Shown: positions 8,151-17,125, counted from the first letter of the stretch. The stretch: 64,000 nt of DNA from CAZVBV01 sp964509975 (GCA_964509975.1 CAZDZO010000004.1:1-64000); one strand, 5' to 3'. Notes: a model not told the origin generated them from the letters alone. Numbers and translations: made by a program.

Positions 8151-9134
8151 TTATATCAAGTGGTTTCCATCTAACCCCACCTTCTTTCTCACCTTTTGCA
8201 ATTTTTTCTCAGCAATCGCGCTGGCTTTCTCGGCTCCTGATTTCAAAATTTTCTCAACAAGCTTTGAATCTTTTTCCAATTCCGCACGTTTCTTTCTCGC
8301 TGGAGCAAAGAATTCCCAGACCAATTCAAAGAGTTGATTCTTACTGTCTCCAAAACCGATTTCACCAGCTTTATATTGTTTTTCAAGTTTGGCTAAATTC
8401 GAATTTTCGAAGAGCTTATGAAAGGCAAATACCGCGCACGTATTAGGATCGATCGGATCCCCCATCGCAACGGAATCTGTCTTAATGGACATAATTTTTT
8501 TCTTCAACGTTTTTTCATCCGCAAAAATCTCAATTGTATTCCCGTAACTCTTCGACATTTTTTGCCCATCAAGACCAGGGATTGTCGCTATCTCAGCTGG
8601 AATATTGGGTTCTGGAATGGTAAATAGTTCCCCGTACCGATGATTAAATTTCTGTGCAATGTCTCGCGCCATTTCCACGTGTTGTTTCTGATCTTTCCCA
8701 ACAGGAACTTTATTCGCATCATAGAGAAGAATATCTGATGCCATGAGCACTGGATAAGTAAAAAGTCCTGCATTAGCCTCAAGCCCTTTCGCTTTTTTGT
8801 CTTTGAAAGAATGTGCTCGTTCAAGTAATCCCATCGGTGTCTGACAGAGAAGAATCCACGTAAGTTCTGTATGAGGACGGATATCTGATTGTCTGTAGAA
8901 TAAAGATTTCTCTGGATCCACTCCAAGTGCCAACCAATCTAGCACCGCGTTTTTTTGATATTCTGCGAATTTTTTACTATCCCCTTGTGAAGTAAATGCG
9001 TGCAAGTCCGCGATAAAGAAAAACATTTCATTCTTCTTCTCTGCTTGAAAATCAAGCATGGGTTTAATCGCTCCGAAGTAATTTCCCCAGTGCAGGTCAC
9101 CACTTGATTGAATGCCGGTGAGAACTCGTGTCAT
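8151..9134 (-). CDS. trpS: Tryptophanyl-tRNA synthetase
   Basis: Class I synthetase that charges tRNA-Trp, cytoplasmic. The 327 residues match the usual bacterial length. The HIGH-like signature is SGDLHWGN (residues 11-18) and the KMSKS loop is at 192-196 inside GLDGQKMSKSYGN. TrpRS residues around MASDILLYDANKVPVGKDQ are present. ATG 9134 overlaps the TGA of the upstream small membrane-protein gene by four bases, so the two should be translationally coupled. It is the last gene of a minus-strand run with glyQS. Confidence 0.97.
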   Translation of the reverse strand: MTRVLTGIQSSGDLHWGNYFGAIKPMLDFQAEKKNEMFFFIADLHAFTSQGDSKKFAEYQKNAVLDWLALGVDPEKSLFYRQSDIRPHTELTWILLCQTPMGLLERAHSFKDKKAKGLEANAGLFTYPVLMASDILLYDANKVPVGKDQKQHVEMARDIAQKFNHRYGELFTIPEPNIPAEIATIPGLDGQKMSKSYGNTIEIFADEKTLKKKIMSIKTDSVAMGDPIDPNTCAVFAFHKLFENSNLAKLEKQYKAGEIGFGDSKNQLFELVWEFFAPARKKRAELEKDSKLVEKILKSGAEKASAIAEKKLQKVRKKVGLDGNHLI

Positions 9135-9448
9135 TCGTCTTTATTAGTAAATTCTGAAAGAATATCCGGTAAAGATTGTGCTTGTCGTTGTGAGACAATA
9201 TCCGGAATAAATTGCTGAAGGATGTTCTGTGAAAAACTTGTTTGATCCAATGCTTTAATTCCCAAACTCAAGAATAAAAACGCTGCTGTGGCAATAAGAA
9301 TGGTTACAAGCGCAAATCCCCACACCCAAAAGACCAGTTCAAAAACGCGATGAATCACATTCCAAATAAAATTCCCAATCCAATCGACACTAATGCCTAT
9401 ATTTTTGAGGAGCGGACCAATAACGGATTTTTTTTTCTTTTTTGCCAT
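9131..9448 (-). CDS. Small membrane protein of unknown function
   Basis: A 105-residue protein with a lysine-rich start (MAKKKKKS), an amphipathic stretch and one long hydrophobic region (about residues 35-68), then a polar C-terminal tail. I do not recognise a family. The lysine-rich start recalls SecE, but the rest does not fit. It lies 8 bp after glyQS and overlaps trpS by four bases, so it is part of that operon. Confidence 0.7.
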   Translation of the reverse strand: MAKKKKKSVIGPLLKNIGISVDWIGNFIWNVIHRVFELVFWVWGFALVTILIATAAFLFLSLGIKALDQTSFSQNILQQFIPDIVSQRQAQSLPDILSEFTNKDE

Positions 9449-9456
9449 TTTATAAA

Positions 9457-10824
9457 TTAGAAATACTTTTTTTGTAAGGTGGAAACAAGTTCCGAAATCT
9501 TCACGCGGTCTTGCTTCATAGTGTCTCGATCTCGAACCGTTACAGAATCATTTTCGAGCGTGTCATAGTCTATCGTAATACACACAGGCGTTCCGATTTC
9601 ATCTTGTCGACGATACCTTTTTCCGACCGTTCCTGAAATATCAAATTCACAGTTTCCAAATATTTTCATTGATTCAAAAACTTCTCGTGCTTTTTCTGGA
9701 AGCCCATCTTTTTTCATGAGAGGAAGAACCGACACCTTCACTGGAGCAATAATCGGAGCAATTTTGAGCACTGTTCGTTCTGTTCCGTCTTCAAGTTTCT
9801 CTTCTGTGTATCCGTCACACATAACAGCCAGCACGGAACGATCCAGTCCCCATGTGGGTTCAATCACGTGTGGGAGAATCTTTTGACCACTCTCTTCATC
9901 ATGAATTCGTAATTTTTGTTTGGAATATTCCTCATGTTGCGCGAGGTCGTAATCTGTTCTATACGCCAATCCGTAGAGTTCTTTTCTCCCAAATGGAAAA
10001 TCATATTCAATATCGATAGTTCGTTTTGAGTAGTGTGAGAGCTTCTCCTGTGGGTGCTCATAGTCATGTAATTTCTTCGAATCAAGACCAATGAGCGTGC
10101 ACCAATCCTTCATATCCTTCTGCCATTTTTTGAAGATATCTTTCCAATCTTTTTCTTCAATAAAATATTCAATTTCCATTTGTTCAAATTCAAGTCTTCG
10201 GAAAATAAAATTCCCTGGCGTAATTTCATTTCGGAAGGCTTTCCCTGTTTGCCCAATTCCAAAAGGCAGTTTCACCCGCATGGTGTCGATCACGTTTTTA
10301 AATTCAAGGAAAATCGCTTGTGCCGTTTCTGGACGCAAATATGCCATTCCATCTTCACTATCCGCTTCAGCAGTTTTTGCCATTTGTGTGCTAAACATCA
10401 TGTTAAATTTCCGCACATCAGTAAATTCCTTCTTTCCACATTTCGGACATTTAATGTCGTGTTCCTTGAGAAGTGCTGTCACTTCTTTATCCGCCATTCC
10501 TTCGCAATCAATCTTCGCTTGTTCTTCCACAATGTGATCTGCTCTTAATCGCGCTCGGCAATTCTTGCAGTCCACCATTTGATCGTTAAAGTTTTCCAAA
10601 TGTCCAGAGGCCTTCCAAGCTTTTGGATGAAGAATAATGTCTCCATCAATTCCAACAATGTCTTCTCGATTCTGAACAAAGGTTTTCCACCAAAGGTCTT
10701 TGATATTTTTCTTCAACTCAACTCCATACGGACCATACGTGTAAGAATTCGCAAACCCTCCATAAATATCAGATCCCGGATAGGCAAATCCCCTTCTCTT
10801 CGCAAACGCAACAATTTTTTCCAT
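9457..10824 (-). CDS. glyQS: Glycyl-tRNA synthetase, single-chain dimeric type
   Basis: Class II synthetase for tRNA-Gly of the single-subunit type (archaea, eukaryotes, Gram-positives and many CPR), not the bacterial alpha2-beta2 type. The 455-residue protein begins KIVAFAKRRGFAYPGSDIYGG and shows motif 2 around FRNEITPGNFIFRRLEFEQME and motif 3 near GLDRSVLAVM, with the C-terminal anticodon-binding domain from about 350 (IAPIIAPVKVSVLPL). A zinc-binding CxxC pair lies in the insertion near CKNC and CPKCGKK. First gene of the glyQS/membrane protein/trpS run. Confidence 0.97.
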   Translation of the reverse strand: MEKIVAFAKRRGFAYPGSDIYGGFANSYTYGPYGVELKKNIKDLWWKTFVQNREDIVGIDGDIILHPKAWKASGHLENFNDQMVDCKNCRARLRADHIVEEQAKIDCEGMADKEVTALLKEHDIKCPKCGKKEFTDVRKFNMMFSTQMAKTAEADSEDGMAYLRPETAQAIFLEFKNVIDTMRVKLPFGIGQTGKAFRNEITPGNFIFRRLEFEQMEIEYFIEEKDWKDIFKKWQKDMKDWCTLIGLDSKKLHDYEHPQEKLSHYSKRTIDIEYDFPFGRKELYGLAYRTDYDLAQHEEYSKQKLRIHDEESGQKILPHVIEPTWGLDRSVLAVMCDGYTEEKLEDGTERTVLKIAPIIAPVKVSVLPLMKKDGLPEKAREVFESMKIFGNCEFDISGTVGKRYRRQDEIGTPVCITIDYDTLENDSVTVRDRDTMKQDRVKISELVSTLQKKYF

Positions 10825-10859
10825 GGCTTTATTGTAACCATCAGGAAAACTTTCTCAAT

Positions 10860-10892
10860 AAAAAGGAGAGACAAAGCATGCCTTGTCTCTCC
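10860..10892 (-). terminator. Rho-independent terminator of the DsbA-like gene
   Basis: On the minus strand GGAGAGACAA pairs with TTGTCTCTCC (10-bp stem, loop near GGCATGCT), followed by TTTTTAT. It lies about 40 bp after the stop of the gene at 10934-11908. Confidence 0.85.
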
Positions 10893-10897
10893 AAATA

Positions 10898-10917
10898 CCC
10901 ACGGCTTAAGCCGTGGG
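10898..10917. repeat. Solitary REP-like palindrome
   Basis: CCCACGGCTTAAGCCGTGGG, a perfect 20-bp palindrome. It differs only at the centre from the paired palindromes at 25424-25443 and 25603-25622 near the transposase gene, and is also preceded by ATA. Confidence 0.8.
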
Positions 10918-10933
10918 CTGCCATTTTATATTC

Positions 10934-11908
10934 CTAGCTTCCACATTCAGCCCCTCCTCCGCTCGCAGGCGCTGCTCCAGTCCATCCAAATCCTGGTGCT
11001 GGCTGATCTGAAGACATTTCTGTTGCACATTCTTCAGGAGCTGTTTCAAATCCTCCACAAATAAGATCCATCAAACTCTTTGGATCACGTGAAGCATTTA
11101 CTTTCTTTTCATTGATAACAAGAGAGGGTGATCCTTGAACACCGTATTTAAGGTTCTCATCATTATGGATCATGAATTTTGGAAATCGTCCTCCCCAGTT
11201 TTCTTGATCTTCAAACCCGGATATTACACCAAATTCTTTATCAGTGGCTGCCACACAACTCGCATTCTTTGTTGTATCAACCCCAGTAGAAGCCAAACAT
11301 TCTGTTGTTTTCTCTGCTTCTAGGAAACATCGAAGATATGGCATAAGTTTTGCTGGTTCTTCTTTATCTATACAGTATTGCACCATTTGTTCATCCAATT
11401 CCTTTTTTTGGTGCATCGCATAGTTCACAAATTTAAGTTGAAAATCAATCTTATCTCCCAATGTTTCAACTACTGGAATAATCCCCTTCTCGATTTGTGT
11501 TCCAAATGGACAGTGACTCATTACAAAAAGTTCCACCACTGGCACTGCTTTCTTTTCTATATTTGCTAATTCTGCTGCTTTTGCAGCTACTTCAGCTGTC
11601 GCTTGTTCTTCCTTTGCTTTCATCGTTTCTTCAATATTCATTGCATTAGGAAAGAAAAATTTCCCATCTTCTGTAAGATAAGATGTAATTTCTTGTCCGT
11701 TAGCATTCACGACAACCTTATACATATCTCCTTCTTCAACGACTTCTTTTACCGTTGCTGTTCCCCCAGGTGGCATAAGAGTTAAATTAATAAAATCTTC
11801 TGCAACTTGTTTTGCTTCTTCTTCTGAAAGATTTCCTTCGAGCGCCCCACAGCCTGTTATGAGGAGAGCTACCAAAAAACCGAAAGCCAAAAATAATGTT
11901 TTTTTCAT
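10934..11908 (-). CDS. DsbA/GILT-like thiol oxidoreductase lipoprotein
   Basis: A 324-residue lipoprotein: signal with lipobox ITGC (Cys 20), a small alpha/beta domain (about 25-95), a coiled linker rich in Ala/Glu, then a thioredoxin-fold domain from about 122 with VVELFVMSHCPFGTQIEKG. The active-site motif is C-P-F-G (Cys 133): the second cysteine of the usual CxxC is missing, as in GILT-type reductases. Several other cysteines follow (QYCIDKEEP, LRCFLEAEKTTECL, ASCVAA, LICGGF, EECATE). The cis-Pro loop is GVQGSPSLVINEKK. The tail is Gly/Pro/Ala-rich. Probable role: disulfide chemistry outside the cell, together with the CPHC lipoprotein at 6.2 kb. Confidence 0.85.
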   Translation of the reverse strand: MKKTLFLAFGFLVALLITGCGALEGNLSEEEAKQVAEDFINLTLMPPGGTATVKEVVEEGDMYKVVVNANGQEITSYLTEDGKFFFPNAMNIEETMKAKEEQATAEVAAKAAELANIEKKAVPVVELFVMSHCPFGTQIEKGIIPVVETLGDKIDFQLKFVNYAMHQKKELDEQMVQYCIDKEEPAKLMPYLRCFLEAEKTTECLASTGVDTTKNASCVAATDKEFGVISGFEDQENWGGRFPKFMIHNDENLKYGVQGSPSLVINEKKVNASRDPKSLMDLICGGFETAPEECATEMSSDQPAPGFGWTGAAPASGGGAECGS

Positions 11909-11984
11909 GATTTATAAAATAAAGACAGGTAAGCAAAATTTTAAGGAGCACGCTATTGAAGTCAAATTCTTTTTGTTCTTTTAC

Positions 11985-12013
11985 TTGAAAAAGCCATTTT
12001 TCTGTGCTATAAT
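11985..12013 (+). promoter_or_regulatory. Predicted promoter for the gene at 12040
   Basis: TTGAAA (11985-11990), 17-bp spacer, TATAAT (12008-12013) with TGTGC before it. The block CTTGAAAAAGCC is shared with the virB4-like promoter. Confidence 0.85.
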
Positions 12014-12039
12014 ACCTAGAACTATTCAAATAAAAACAA

Positions 12040-12600
12040 ATGAAAGACACCGACATTCTCTTGAAACTCAACCAATCTATTGCCGCTGCAAAATCATCTC
12101 TTGATGCTGTGGAGAAATGGACAAAGACTCTTGCAGAAAAGAATGGTGTCGCTTCTGAAGCACTTTTGGAGAAAGCAAAAACGATTGATGTTACAAATTA
12201 TTCAACAGAAGAAGAACAAATCGTTGAGGGTGTTTTTGATGGGGAAAACATGATCGATACAGAAGGAAGTCAATATCCTGTTCCAACAAATTATGCTTCT
12301 AAATCGAAACTTATAGAAGGTGATCTACTCAAACTTACAATCAAACCAAACGGTGCCTTTATCTTTAAACAAATTGAACTCGTAGGACGAAAGCTTACTA
12401 CAGGACATCTTATTCTTGATGATGGACAATATAAAGTTCTTTGCGACGATACAACGTACAATGTTCTCTATGCTTCTATTACTTTCTTCCGCGCTCAAGT
12501 GGGAGACAAAGTAACCGTCATTATCCCTGAAACAAAGAATGCAAAGTGGGCTGCGATTGAAAACGTAATCCCTATCGAATCAACCGAAAAAGTAAGCTAA
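12040..12600 (+). CDS. Conserved small protein of unknown function
   Basis: A 186-residue soluble protein. Residues 1-50 look helical (coiled-coil like). The C-terminal half is beta-rich: YPVPTNYASKSKLIEGD, then LLKLTIKPNGAFIFKQI, and KVLYASITF-like strands ending in GDKVTVIIP. The pattern looks like a small beta-barrel, perhaps nucleic-acid-binding, but I do not know its function. I believe similar proteins are common in CPR genomes, though I cannot search. It has its own strong promoter about 27 bp upstream, which suggests high expression. The SLH gene starts 40 bp after the stop. Confidence 0.8.
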   Translation: MKDTDILLKLNQSIAAAKSSLDAVEKWTKTLAEKNGVASEALLEKAKTIDVTNYSTEEEQIVEGVFDGENMIDTEGSQYPVPTNYASKSKLIEGDLLKLTIKPNGAFIFKQIELVGRKLTTGHLILDDGQYKVLCDDTTYNVLYASITFFRAQVGDKVTVIIPETKNAKWAAIENVIPIESTEKVS

Positions 12601-12640
12601 AGTATTGAACTCTTAATCAAAGACTTATAGAATCTCATTG

Positions 12641-13780
12641 ATGAGATTCTTTTTTTTACTGGCTTTCGTCCTTGGAGCAGGAACGAACGTAGTGTTTGCA
12701 ACGCCAAATTTCACTGATCAAGATAATATCCCCGATTGGGCTGATATTCCTATTTCCGTTTTAGTAGAAAAAGAAGTGTTGTCAGGAAATTCTGATGGCA
12801 GTTTTCAACCTGATCGAAGTTTGAATCGTGCAGAATTTTGTAAAATTCTCGTCCAAGCTACTGCTGCAAAAAAGTTTGTTCCTCGCAACTCGAGTTTCCC
12901 CGACGTAGAAACAACTGACTGGTTCTTTTCATATGTCGAAACAGCCAAAAACAAAGGCTGGCTCGATGGATATCCTGATGGCACTTTTCGTCCTGGTAAT
13001 CAGGTTAATCGAGCAGAAGTTGCCAAAATTTTGGCAAATGCGTTTGGTTTCGAAGTCAGCGCCCCGCAAGAAGGAGAACCGTGGTTTGAAACTTATTTCC
13101 ATACACTCAATGAAAACAAACTCTTGGCGCATGGAACAGACTTTCAAACACTCGATCCCGAAGAAAACCCTTCTCGGGCAGAAATTTCTGAACAGATTTT
13201 CCGATCGATGAAAAAAGTAGGAAAACTTTCTGCACTTGATTTCCCAGAAATTCAAGCTACTGAATCAACCCTTCCACAAGAAGGAACTCCTCCTTCCTTT
13301 GAATACTACACACCTTCTTCCGGTAGTAATGTTCCAATTGATGAAGATTCTGGAAAACTGCATATCGAAAAAAGCAATTCTCTTGAAAAAGACATCTTTG
13401 TCAGAAAAGGAAACACCGATATCACTGCTCACAAACTTCAAATTATCAGCAAAGAAGGGCTCAGTGAGATTATGGCTTTTCAATTTCGACGTATTGGAAA
13501 TGGAGCCTATCCAGACTTTGCGAATGTTTGGCTTGAAGCCAATGGCACCCCTATCAGTGATAAAGTAAAACCTTCCGAAGATCTTGTTCGACTGCCGCTC
13601 AAGCAATCTCTTACCGCTGGACTCAGTCAACAAGAAATCACACTCAAAGTAGATATTGCTTCTAACGCACAGACTGGAAGTTCTCGATGGGTACTCTTCT
13701 TACCAGAATGGATTGAAGCCAATACCGAAACCAAGATTGGATTCTTCCCGATTGGGGGATCTGACATTGAGATTGAGTAG
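12641..13780 (+). CDS. S-layer homology (SLH) domain protein
   Basis: A secreted 379-residue protein with a signal peptide (RFFFLLAFVLGAGTNVVFA) and three N-terminal SLH repeats: SGNSDGSFQPDRSLNRAEF (about 45-65), GYPDGTFRPGNQVNRAEVAK (about 105-125) and a degenerate third, LDPEENPSRAEISE. SLH domains bind cell-wall polysaccharides and hold surface proteins. The C-terminal part (about 230-379) is beta-rich and unassigned. A TTG three bases upstream is in frame, but ATG 12641 is the natural start. A second SLH protein lies at 32859-33851. Confidence 0.88.
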   Translation: MRFFFLLAFVLGAGTNVVFATPNFTDQDNIPDWADIPISVLVEKEVLSGNSDGSFQPDRSLNRAEFCKILVQATAAKKFVPRNSSFPDVETTDWFFSYVETAKNKGWLDGYPDGTFRPGNQVNRAEVAKILANAFGFEVSAPQEGEPWFETYFHTLNENKLLAHGTDFQTLDPEENPSRAEISEQIFRSMKKVGKLSALDFPEIQATESTLPQEGTPPSFEYYTPSSGSNVPIDEDSGKLHIEKSNSLEKDIFVRKGNTDITAHKLQIISKEGLSEIMAFQFRRIGNGAYPDFANVWLEANGTPISDKVKPSEDLVRLPLKQSLTAGLSQQEITLKVDIASNAQTGSSRWVLFLPEWIEANTETKIGFFPIGGSDIEIE

Positions 13781-13848
13781 ATATTCATTTTAAACCCAAA
13801 CCCCCCTTACGAGAGGACTTTATTCTATGTAAAATTTTTCAAAACAAA

Positions 13849-14170
13849 CTCCTCCCCTGTTAAGGGGAAGCTGGGAGGGGTTTTCTTCTAATTCTATACA
13901 AATCAACGAACCCTTCTGGGTTCTCGCCCCACAAATCAAATAGTTAAAAAAATAACCCCCTTGGAGTTTGTTTTTTAACTGGCGGGACCGACGGGGCCTC
14001 GTCCTTACATTCCGACTTCGTCTGAATTTAGTAGAGGGATTTGTATCCTCTCCCGCTCTGCGGGATCGGTACAAATCAACGAACCCTTCTGGGTTCTCGC
14101 CCCACAAATCAAATAGTTAAAAAAATAACCCCCTTGGAGTTTGTTTTTTAACTGGCGGGACCGACGGGGC
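13849..14170. repeat. Repeat cluster with duplicated tRNA-Asp 3' end
   Basis: Starts with a CTCCTCCCC..GGGGAAG hairpin (13849-13884). About 100 bp at 13898-13998 is repeated at 14071-14170 with a one-base length difference in a C run. Both copies end with TGGCGGGACCGACGGGGC, the last 18 bases of tRNA-Asp; only the second copy continues into the complete tRNA. Between them lie a GCGGGA-rich spacer and the GATTTGTA/TACAAATC inverted repeat. No protein gene is credible from 13781 to 14152. Confidence 0.85.
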
Positions 14171-14230
14171 TCGAACCCGCGACCTCCGCCGTGACAGGGC
14201 GGCGCTCTAAACCAACTGAGCTACGATCCC
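14153..14230 (-). tRNA. tRNA-Asp (anticodon GUC)
   Basis: Minus-strand cloverleaf: acceptor GGGATCG/CGGTCCC, D arm GCTCAGTTGGTTTAGAGC, anticodon loop CTGTCAC (GTC), T loop GGTTCGAGCCC, discriminator G and an encoded CCA. Confidence 0.95.
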
Positions 14231-14333
14231 GCTAAGAATCTATTTTAATTGTCACTGCCACATACGAAAAAAGAACGAGCCGATTCTACGAGAAAAGTCT
14301 GGTCGGTCAAATTTTTTGTGAAAAATTCACCAA

Positions 14334-14945
14334 CTAATTCTTAGAATACGTATATTCTTCCTTAAAGGTGCTTTTTATTTTTCTTAAAATATCCATCCCT
14401 TTATCAAATGTTTCTTGTTCCAAAACCGCTTCTCCCAAAAACAGTGATGAATTTGCAAGATCAACAAATACAGGATCTCCACTCACCAACATTTCATTCA
14501 TATTGTTTCTAAATTTTTCTTGTTTGTGACAAATAACTCCTGTTGCTTCTCTTTTTTGAGACGGAGTTGAAGCAGCGTCATCTTGCACATTCAAAAAGTC
14601 ATGTAACGCTGCCAAGAAGTCATATATTACTTTATGTACTTGTAATTCTTTATTACGAACATCTTCACTCTTTTTTAATTCTTCTCGAGTAATGTTATCC
14701 ACTTTTTCTACAATAACCGCTGGAATAGTGCATTTAATATTAATTCGAGAAGCTTCTTTTGGCTGTCGTTCTAAATGAAACAGTTCATTATCATGCAATG
14801 AAAGTTGAACTGGCTCCCCTTTTCTTTCTTCCTGTTTCGGTTCTTTGTTTGGAGACTTATGTTCAATAAATTCTCCCTCTTTATCAAGAGCTGAAAAAAA
14901 TATTTGGGGAACATATTCCTCTCCAATTTTTCTATATCCTTTCAT
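14334..14945 (-). CDS. Hypothetical soluble protein
   Basis: A 203-residue protein with no signal or membrane segment. Residues 20-60 are charged and probably disordered (EHKSPNKEPKQEERKGE); the rest looks helical with segments such as HKVIYDFLAALHDFLNVQ and FDKGMDILRKIKSTFKEEYT. I do not recognise a family. It starts six bases after the stop of the gene at 14952-15509, so the two are probably co-transcribed. Confidence 0.65.
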   Translation of the reverse strand: MKGYRKIGEEYVPQIFFSALDKEGEFIEHKSPNKEPKQEERKGEPVQLSLHDNELFHLERQPKEASRINIKCTIPAVIVEKVDNITREELKKSEDVRNKELQVHKVIYDFLAALHDFLNVQDDAASTPSQKREATGVICHKQEKFRNNMNEMLVSGDPVFVDLANSSLFLGEAVLEQETFDKGMDILRKIKSTFKEEYTYSKN

Positions 14946-14951
14946 GATAAT

Positions 14952-15509
14952 TTATTTTAAATCTTCTAAAGCTTCTTCATACGAAATCGTAGAAGAACTT
15001 CCTGTAAGGAGTTGTATTTTAAGTTCATTTTTTAATTCTTCCGTAAGTATTTCGCCTCTTTCTTCTCTTTTTAATCTTTTCACAAGTCCTACCATAAAAG
15101 TTTCAATCGCATTTGCTTTTTCGAATCTTTCAACAAAACGAGTCGTTTTTAGCACTTCTGCGTCCCATTCTTCCTTTGTTATATCAAGTTCTTTTCCAAA
15201 TTTATCATACGCTTCTCCAATATTCCATTCAAAACGCGGATTAATTTCTTTTGCTTTTAAAGTTTTTTCCCAATCTGAATTTTTTTTTGCAAGGTTTTTC
15301 GCATTTTGTTTCTCCCATTCAAGAAACTCTGCATCACTTGGTGCATCTTTTTCCAATTGATTTAATGCAACAAATCCTATAACAATAGCCACTGCGGCTC
15401 CTGTTGCTATCACACGCCGTCTTGCCTTAAGAGACAAATTATCCCACCAATCCGCAACTGAATTGGTCTCTGTATCTTCTGATCGATTTTTGTTTTCTAA
15501 ATTACTCAT
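14952..15509 (-). CDS. Hypothetical single-pass membrane protein
   Basis: A 185-residue protein with a short cytoplasmic start (about 35 residues), one transmembrane helix (RRVIATGAAVAIVIGFVAL, about 31-49) and a charged, largely helical outer part. I see no known domain. Upstream on the minus strand TTGACT, 16 bp, TATTGT gives a plausible weak promoter near 15530-15560. It forms a two-gene unit with 14334-14945. Confidence 0.65.
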   Translation of the reverse strand: MSNLENKNRSEDTETNSVADWWDNLSLKARRRVIATGAAVAIVIGFVALNQLEKDAPSDAEFLEWEKQNAKNLAKKNSDWEKTLKAKEINPRFEWNIGEAYDKFGKELDITKEEWDAEVLKTTRFVERFEKANAIETFMVGLVKRLKREERGEILTEELKNELKIQLLTGSSSTISYEEALEDLK

Positions 15510-15568
15510 GTGTATTGAAAATTACAAGAACACAATACAATGTCCTCAGGGAAAGTCAAGTGTTTTCT

Positions 15569-16540
15569 TTACCGTATCAAATCCGAACTCGTCTCTCTGA
15601 TCTTCTCTTTCTTTAAATTCTCCACCTGCGCACGAATCCCCTCTTCAAGCACTACCGTGGGCTTATACCCAAGCACTTCTGAAATCTTACTAATATCCGC
15701 ATGTTGTCCACGCACATAAACTTCTTTTACGGGATTTTCAATGTAGGTCGCTTCAACATTCTTTTCAAAAACCACATTAATGTGTTTGAGAATTTCATTA
15801 AATGAACACGTCTCCCCTGTTCCGATATTGAAGACCTCACTCCCGAGTTTTTTATCCGTTTCAATCGCAAGCGTGAGTCCCTGTACCACATCAACAACAT
15901 TAGTAAAATCTCGAAATTGTTCTCCATCACCGTAAATAATCGGTGGTAAGTCACGTGCAATATCCCAGACGAATTGGGAAATCATATTAGCGAACTGCCC
16001 CTTCGCTTCTTCGTTTGGTCCGTAGACTGACATAAATCGAAATCCGATCGTTTCAATGTCCTTATTCGCCTGTACATAACACCTGGCACAGTGTTCGTAA
16101 CAGAATTTTGTGACAGAATAATGATTTGGCGGGACCACAATTTGCGTCTCCACGAGCGGCATCTCGTTATTGGCGTAGAGAGACGACGTGGATGCATAGA
16201 GAAATTTCTTGGCTCCAGACTTTCGAGCGAAATCAAGTGTCTGACAAAAGCTCTCAATAGAATTTACATATCCCTTCACAAACCCATCTCCTCCGAACAT
16301 CGGAGCTGAACTGGTCCCTGCGAAATGCACGACTGCATCAAACCGGTCTCCACATTTCTGAAGATCCACAAGATTACATGCATCCCCTTGAATGAATTTA
16401 ATTTCAGGATCTAAGTTGTCTGGATCGCCAAGGAATAAGTTATCGAGTGCGACAATGTCGAACTTATCTTTGTTGATATTGCAGAAATTGGATCCGATAA
16501 ATCCAGCACCGCCAGTTACCAATATTCTCTTTTTCATCAT
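15569..16540 (-). CDS. NAD-dependent sugar-nucleotide epimerase/dehydratase
   Basis: A short-chain dehydrogenase-type sugar-nucleotide enzyme, most like UDP-glucose 4-epimerase relatives. The start shows the Rossmann motif ILVTGGAGFIGSNF; the catalytic YxxxK is HYSVTKF, with the STSSLY serine/threonine segment before it, and RFMSVYGPN after it. It probably makes a sugar nucleotide for surface glycans. The frame is open back to 16615, but the extra N-terminus would run through the upstream terminator hairpin; the tandem ATGs at 16538-16540 and 16535-16537 begin right at the Rossmann fold. Confidence 0.9.
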   Translation of the reverse strand: MMKKRILVTGGAGFIGSNFCNINKDKFDIVALDNLFLGDPDNLDPEIKFIQGDACNLVDLQKCGDRFDAVVHFAGTSSAPMFGGDGFVKGYVNSIESFCQTLDFARKSGAKKFLYASTSSLYANNEMPLVETQIVVPPNHYSVTKFCYEHCARCYVQANKDIETIGFRFMSVYGPNEEAKGQFANMISQFVWDIARDLPPIIYGDGEQFRDFTNVVDVVQGLTLAIETDKKLGSEVFNIGTGETCSFNEILKHINVVFEKNVEATYIENPVKEVYVRGQHADISKISEVLGYKPTVVLEEGIRAQVENLKKEKIRETSSDLIR

Positions 16541-16563
16541 CAGCAGTGTACGAATTTTTATAT

Positions 16564-16593
16564 AAAAAAAAAGCCCCACAGGTTGTGCGAGGC
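16564..16593 (-). terminator. Rho-independent terminator
   Basis: On the minus strand GCCTCGCAC and CTGTGGGGC form an 8-bp stem with two G-U pairs, followed by nine T. It ends the gene at 16616-16984 and separates it from the epimerase. Confidence 0.75.
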
Positions 16594-16615
16594 TGTTTTC
16601 CCTGATTTTTTTCAA

Positions 16616-16984
16616 TCAGCAAAGTTTGAAATAAATAAAAGAAAGCAGTGCCACCTTTCTTTTCAAAGACATATTCTCTGCCCATTCGAACTTGCCCGTT
16701 TTCTCAAACCAATCGAAACTTTCTCCTAGTTCATCTGATTCTAAACCAATTCCGGAATCATGTCTTATAATGCGACCATTCTTCCCTATTTCCATAAGAG
16801 TAGAATCATGTTTCCAATCTTCATATTGTTTAAAAATCGGCACAAGTAGTGCCTCTAAATGAAATAATTTTATTTCAAGATTTTTTTTTACGATCGTGTT
16901 CATAACACAATTATAAAAATAAAGACAACAAGTTCCAAGAATTGTGATACAAGAAAAAATAAATACCGTAGCTGGTGTAATCAT
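16616..16984 (-). CDS. Small membrane-anchored protein of unknown function
   Basis: A 122-residue protein with an N-terminal hydrophobic anchor (TPATVFIFSCITILGTCCLYF) and a polar domain without recognised motifs. It is probably real: ATG 16984 is preceded by a textbook GGAGG ribosome-binding site four bases away, a promoter lies at 17126-17154 and a terminator follows the stop. Confidence 0.65.
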   Translation of the reverse strand: MITPATVFIFSCITILGTCCLYFYNCVMNTIVKKNLEIKLFHLEALLVPIFKQYEDWKHDSTLMEIGKNGRIIRHDSGIGLESDELGESFDWFEKTGKFEWAENMSLKRKVALLSFIYFKLC

Positions 16985-17125
16985 GAAGCCTCCTATTTTA
17001 GTTTAACGTTTCCTCGATCCACCACTCTAGATGAACCGTTCGAAACGTTAATTTCCTTTGCTAATCGAAATGTCAGAGAACACTTCGTATTCGACAAAAG
17101 TACTTGTGATTACGAAGACAGGGCT

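Noticed and set aside
15569..16615. Longer N-terminus for the epimerase (start at 16615)
   Set aside because: The extension would translate a terminator hairpin and its T run, and adds sequence before the Rossmann motif that the family does not have.
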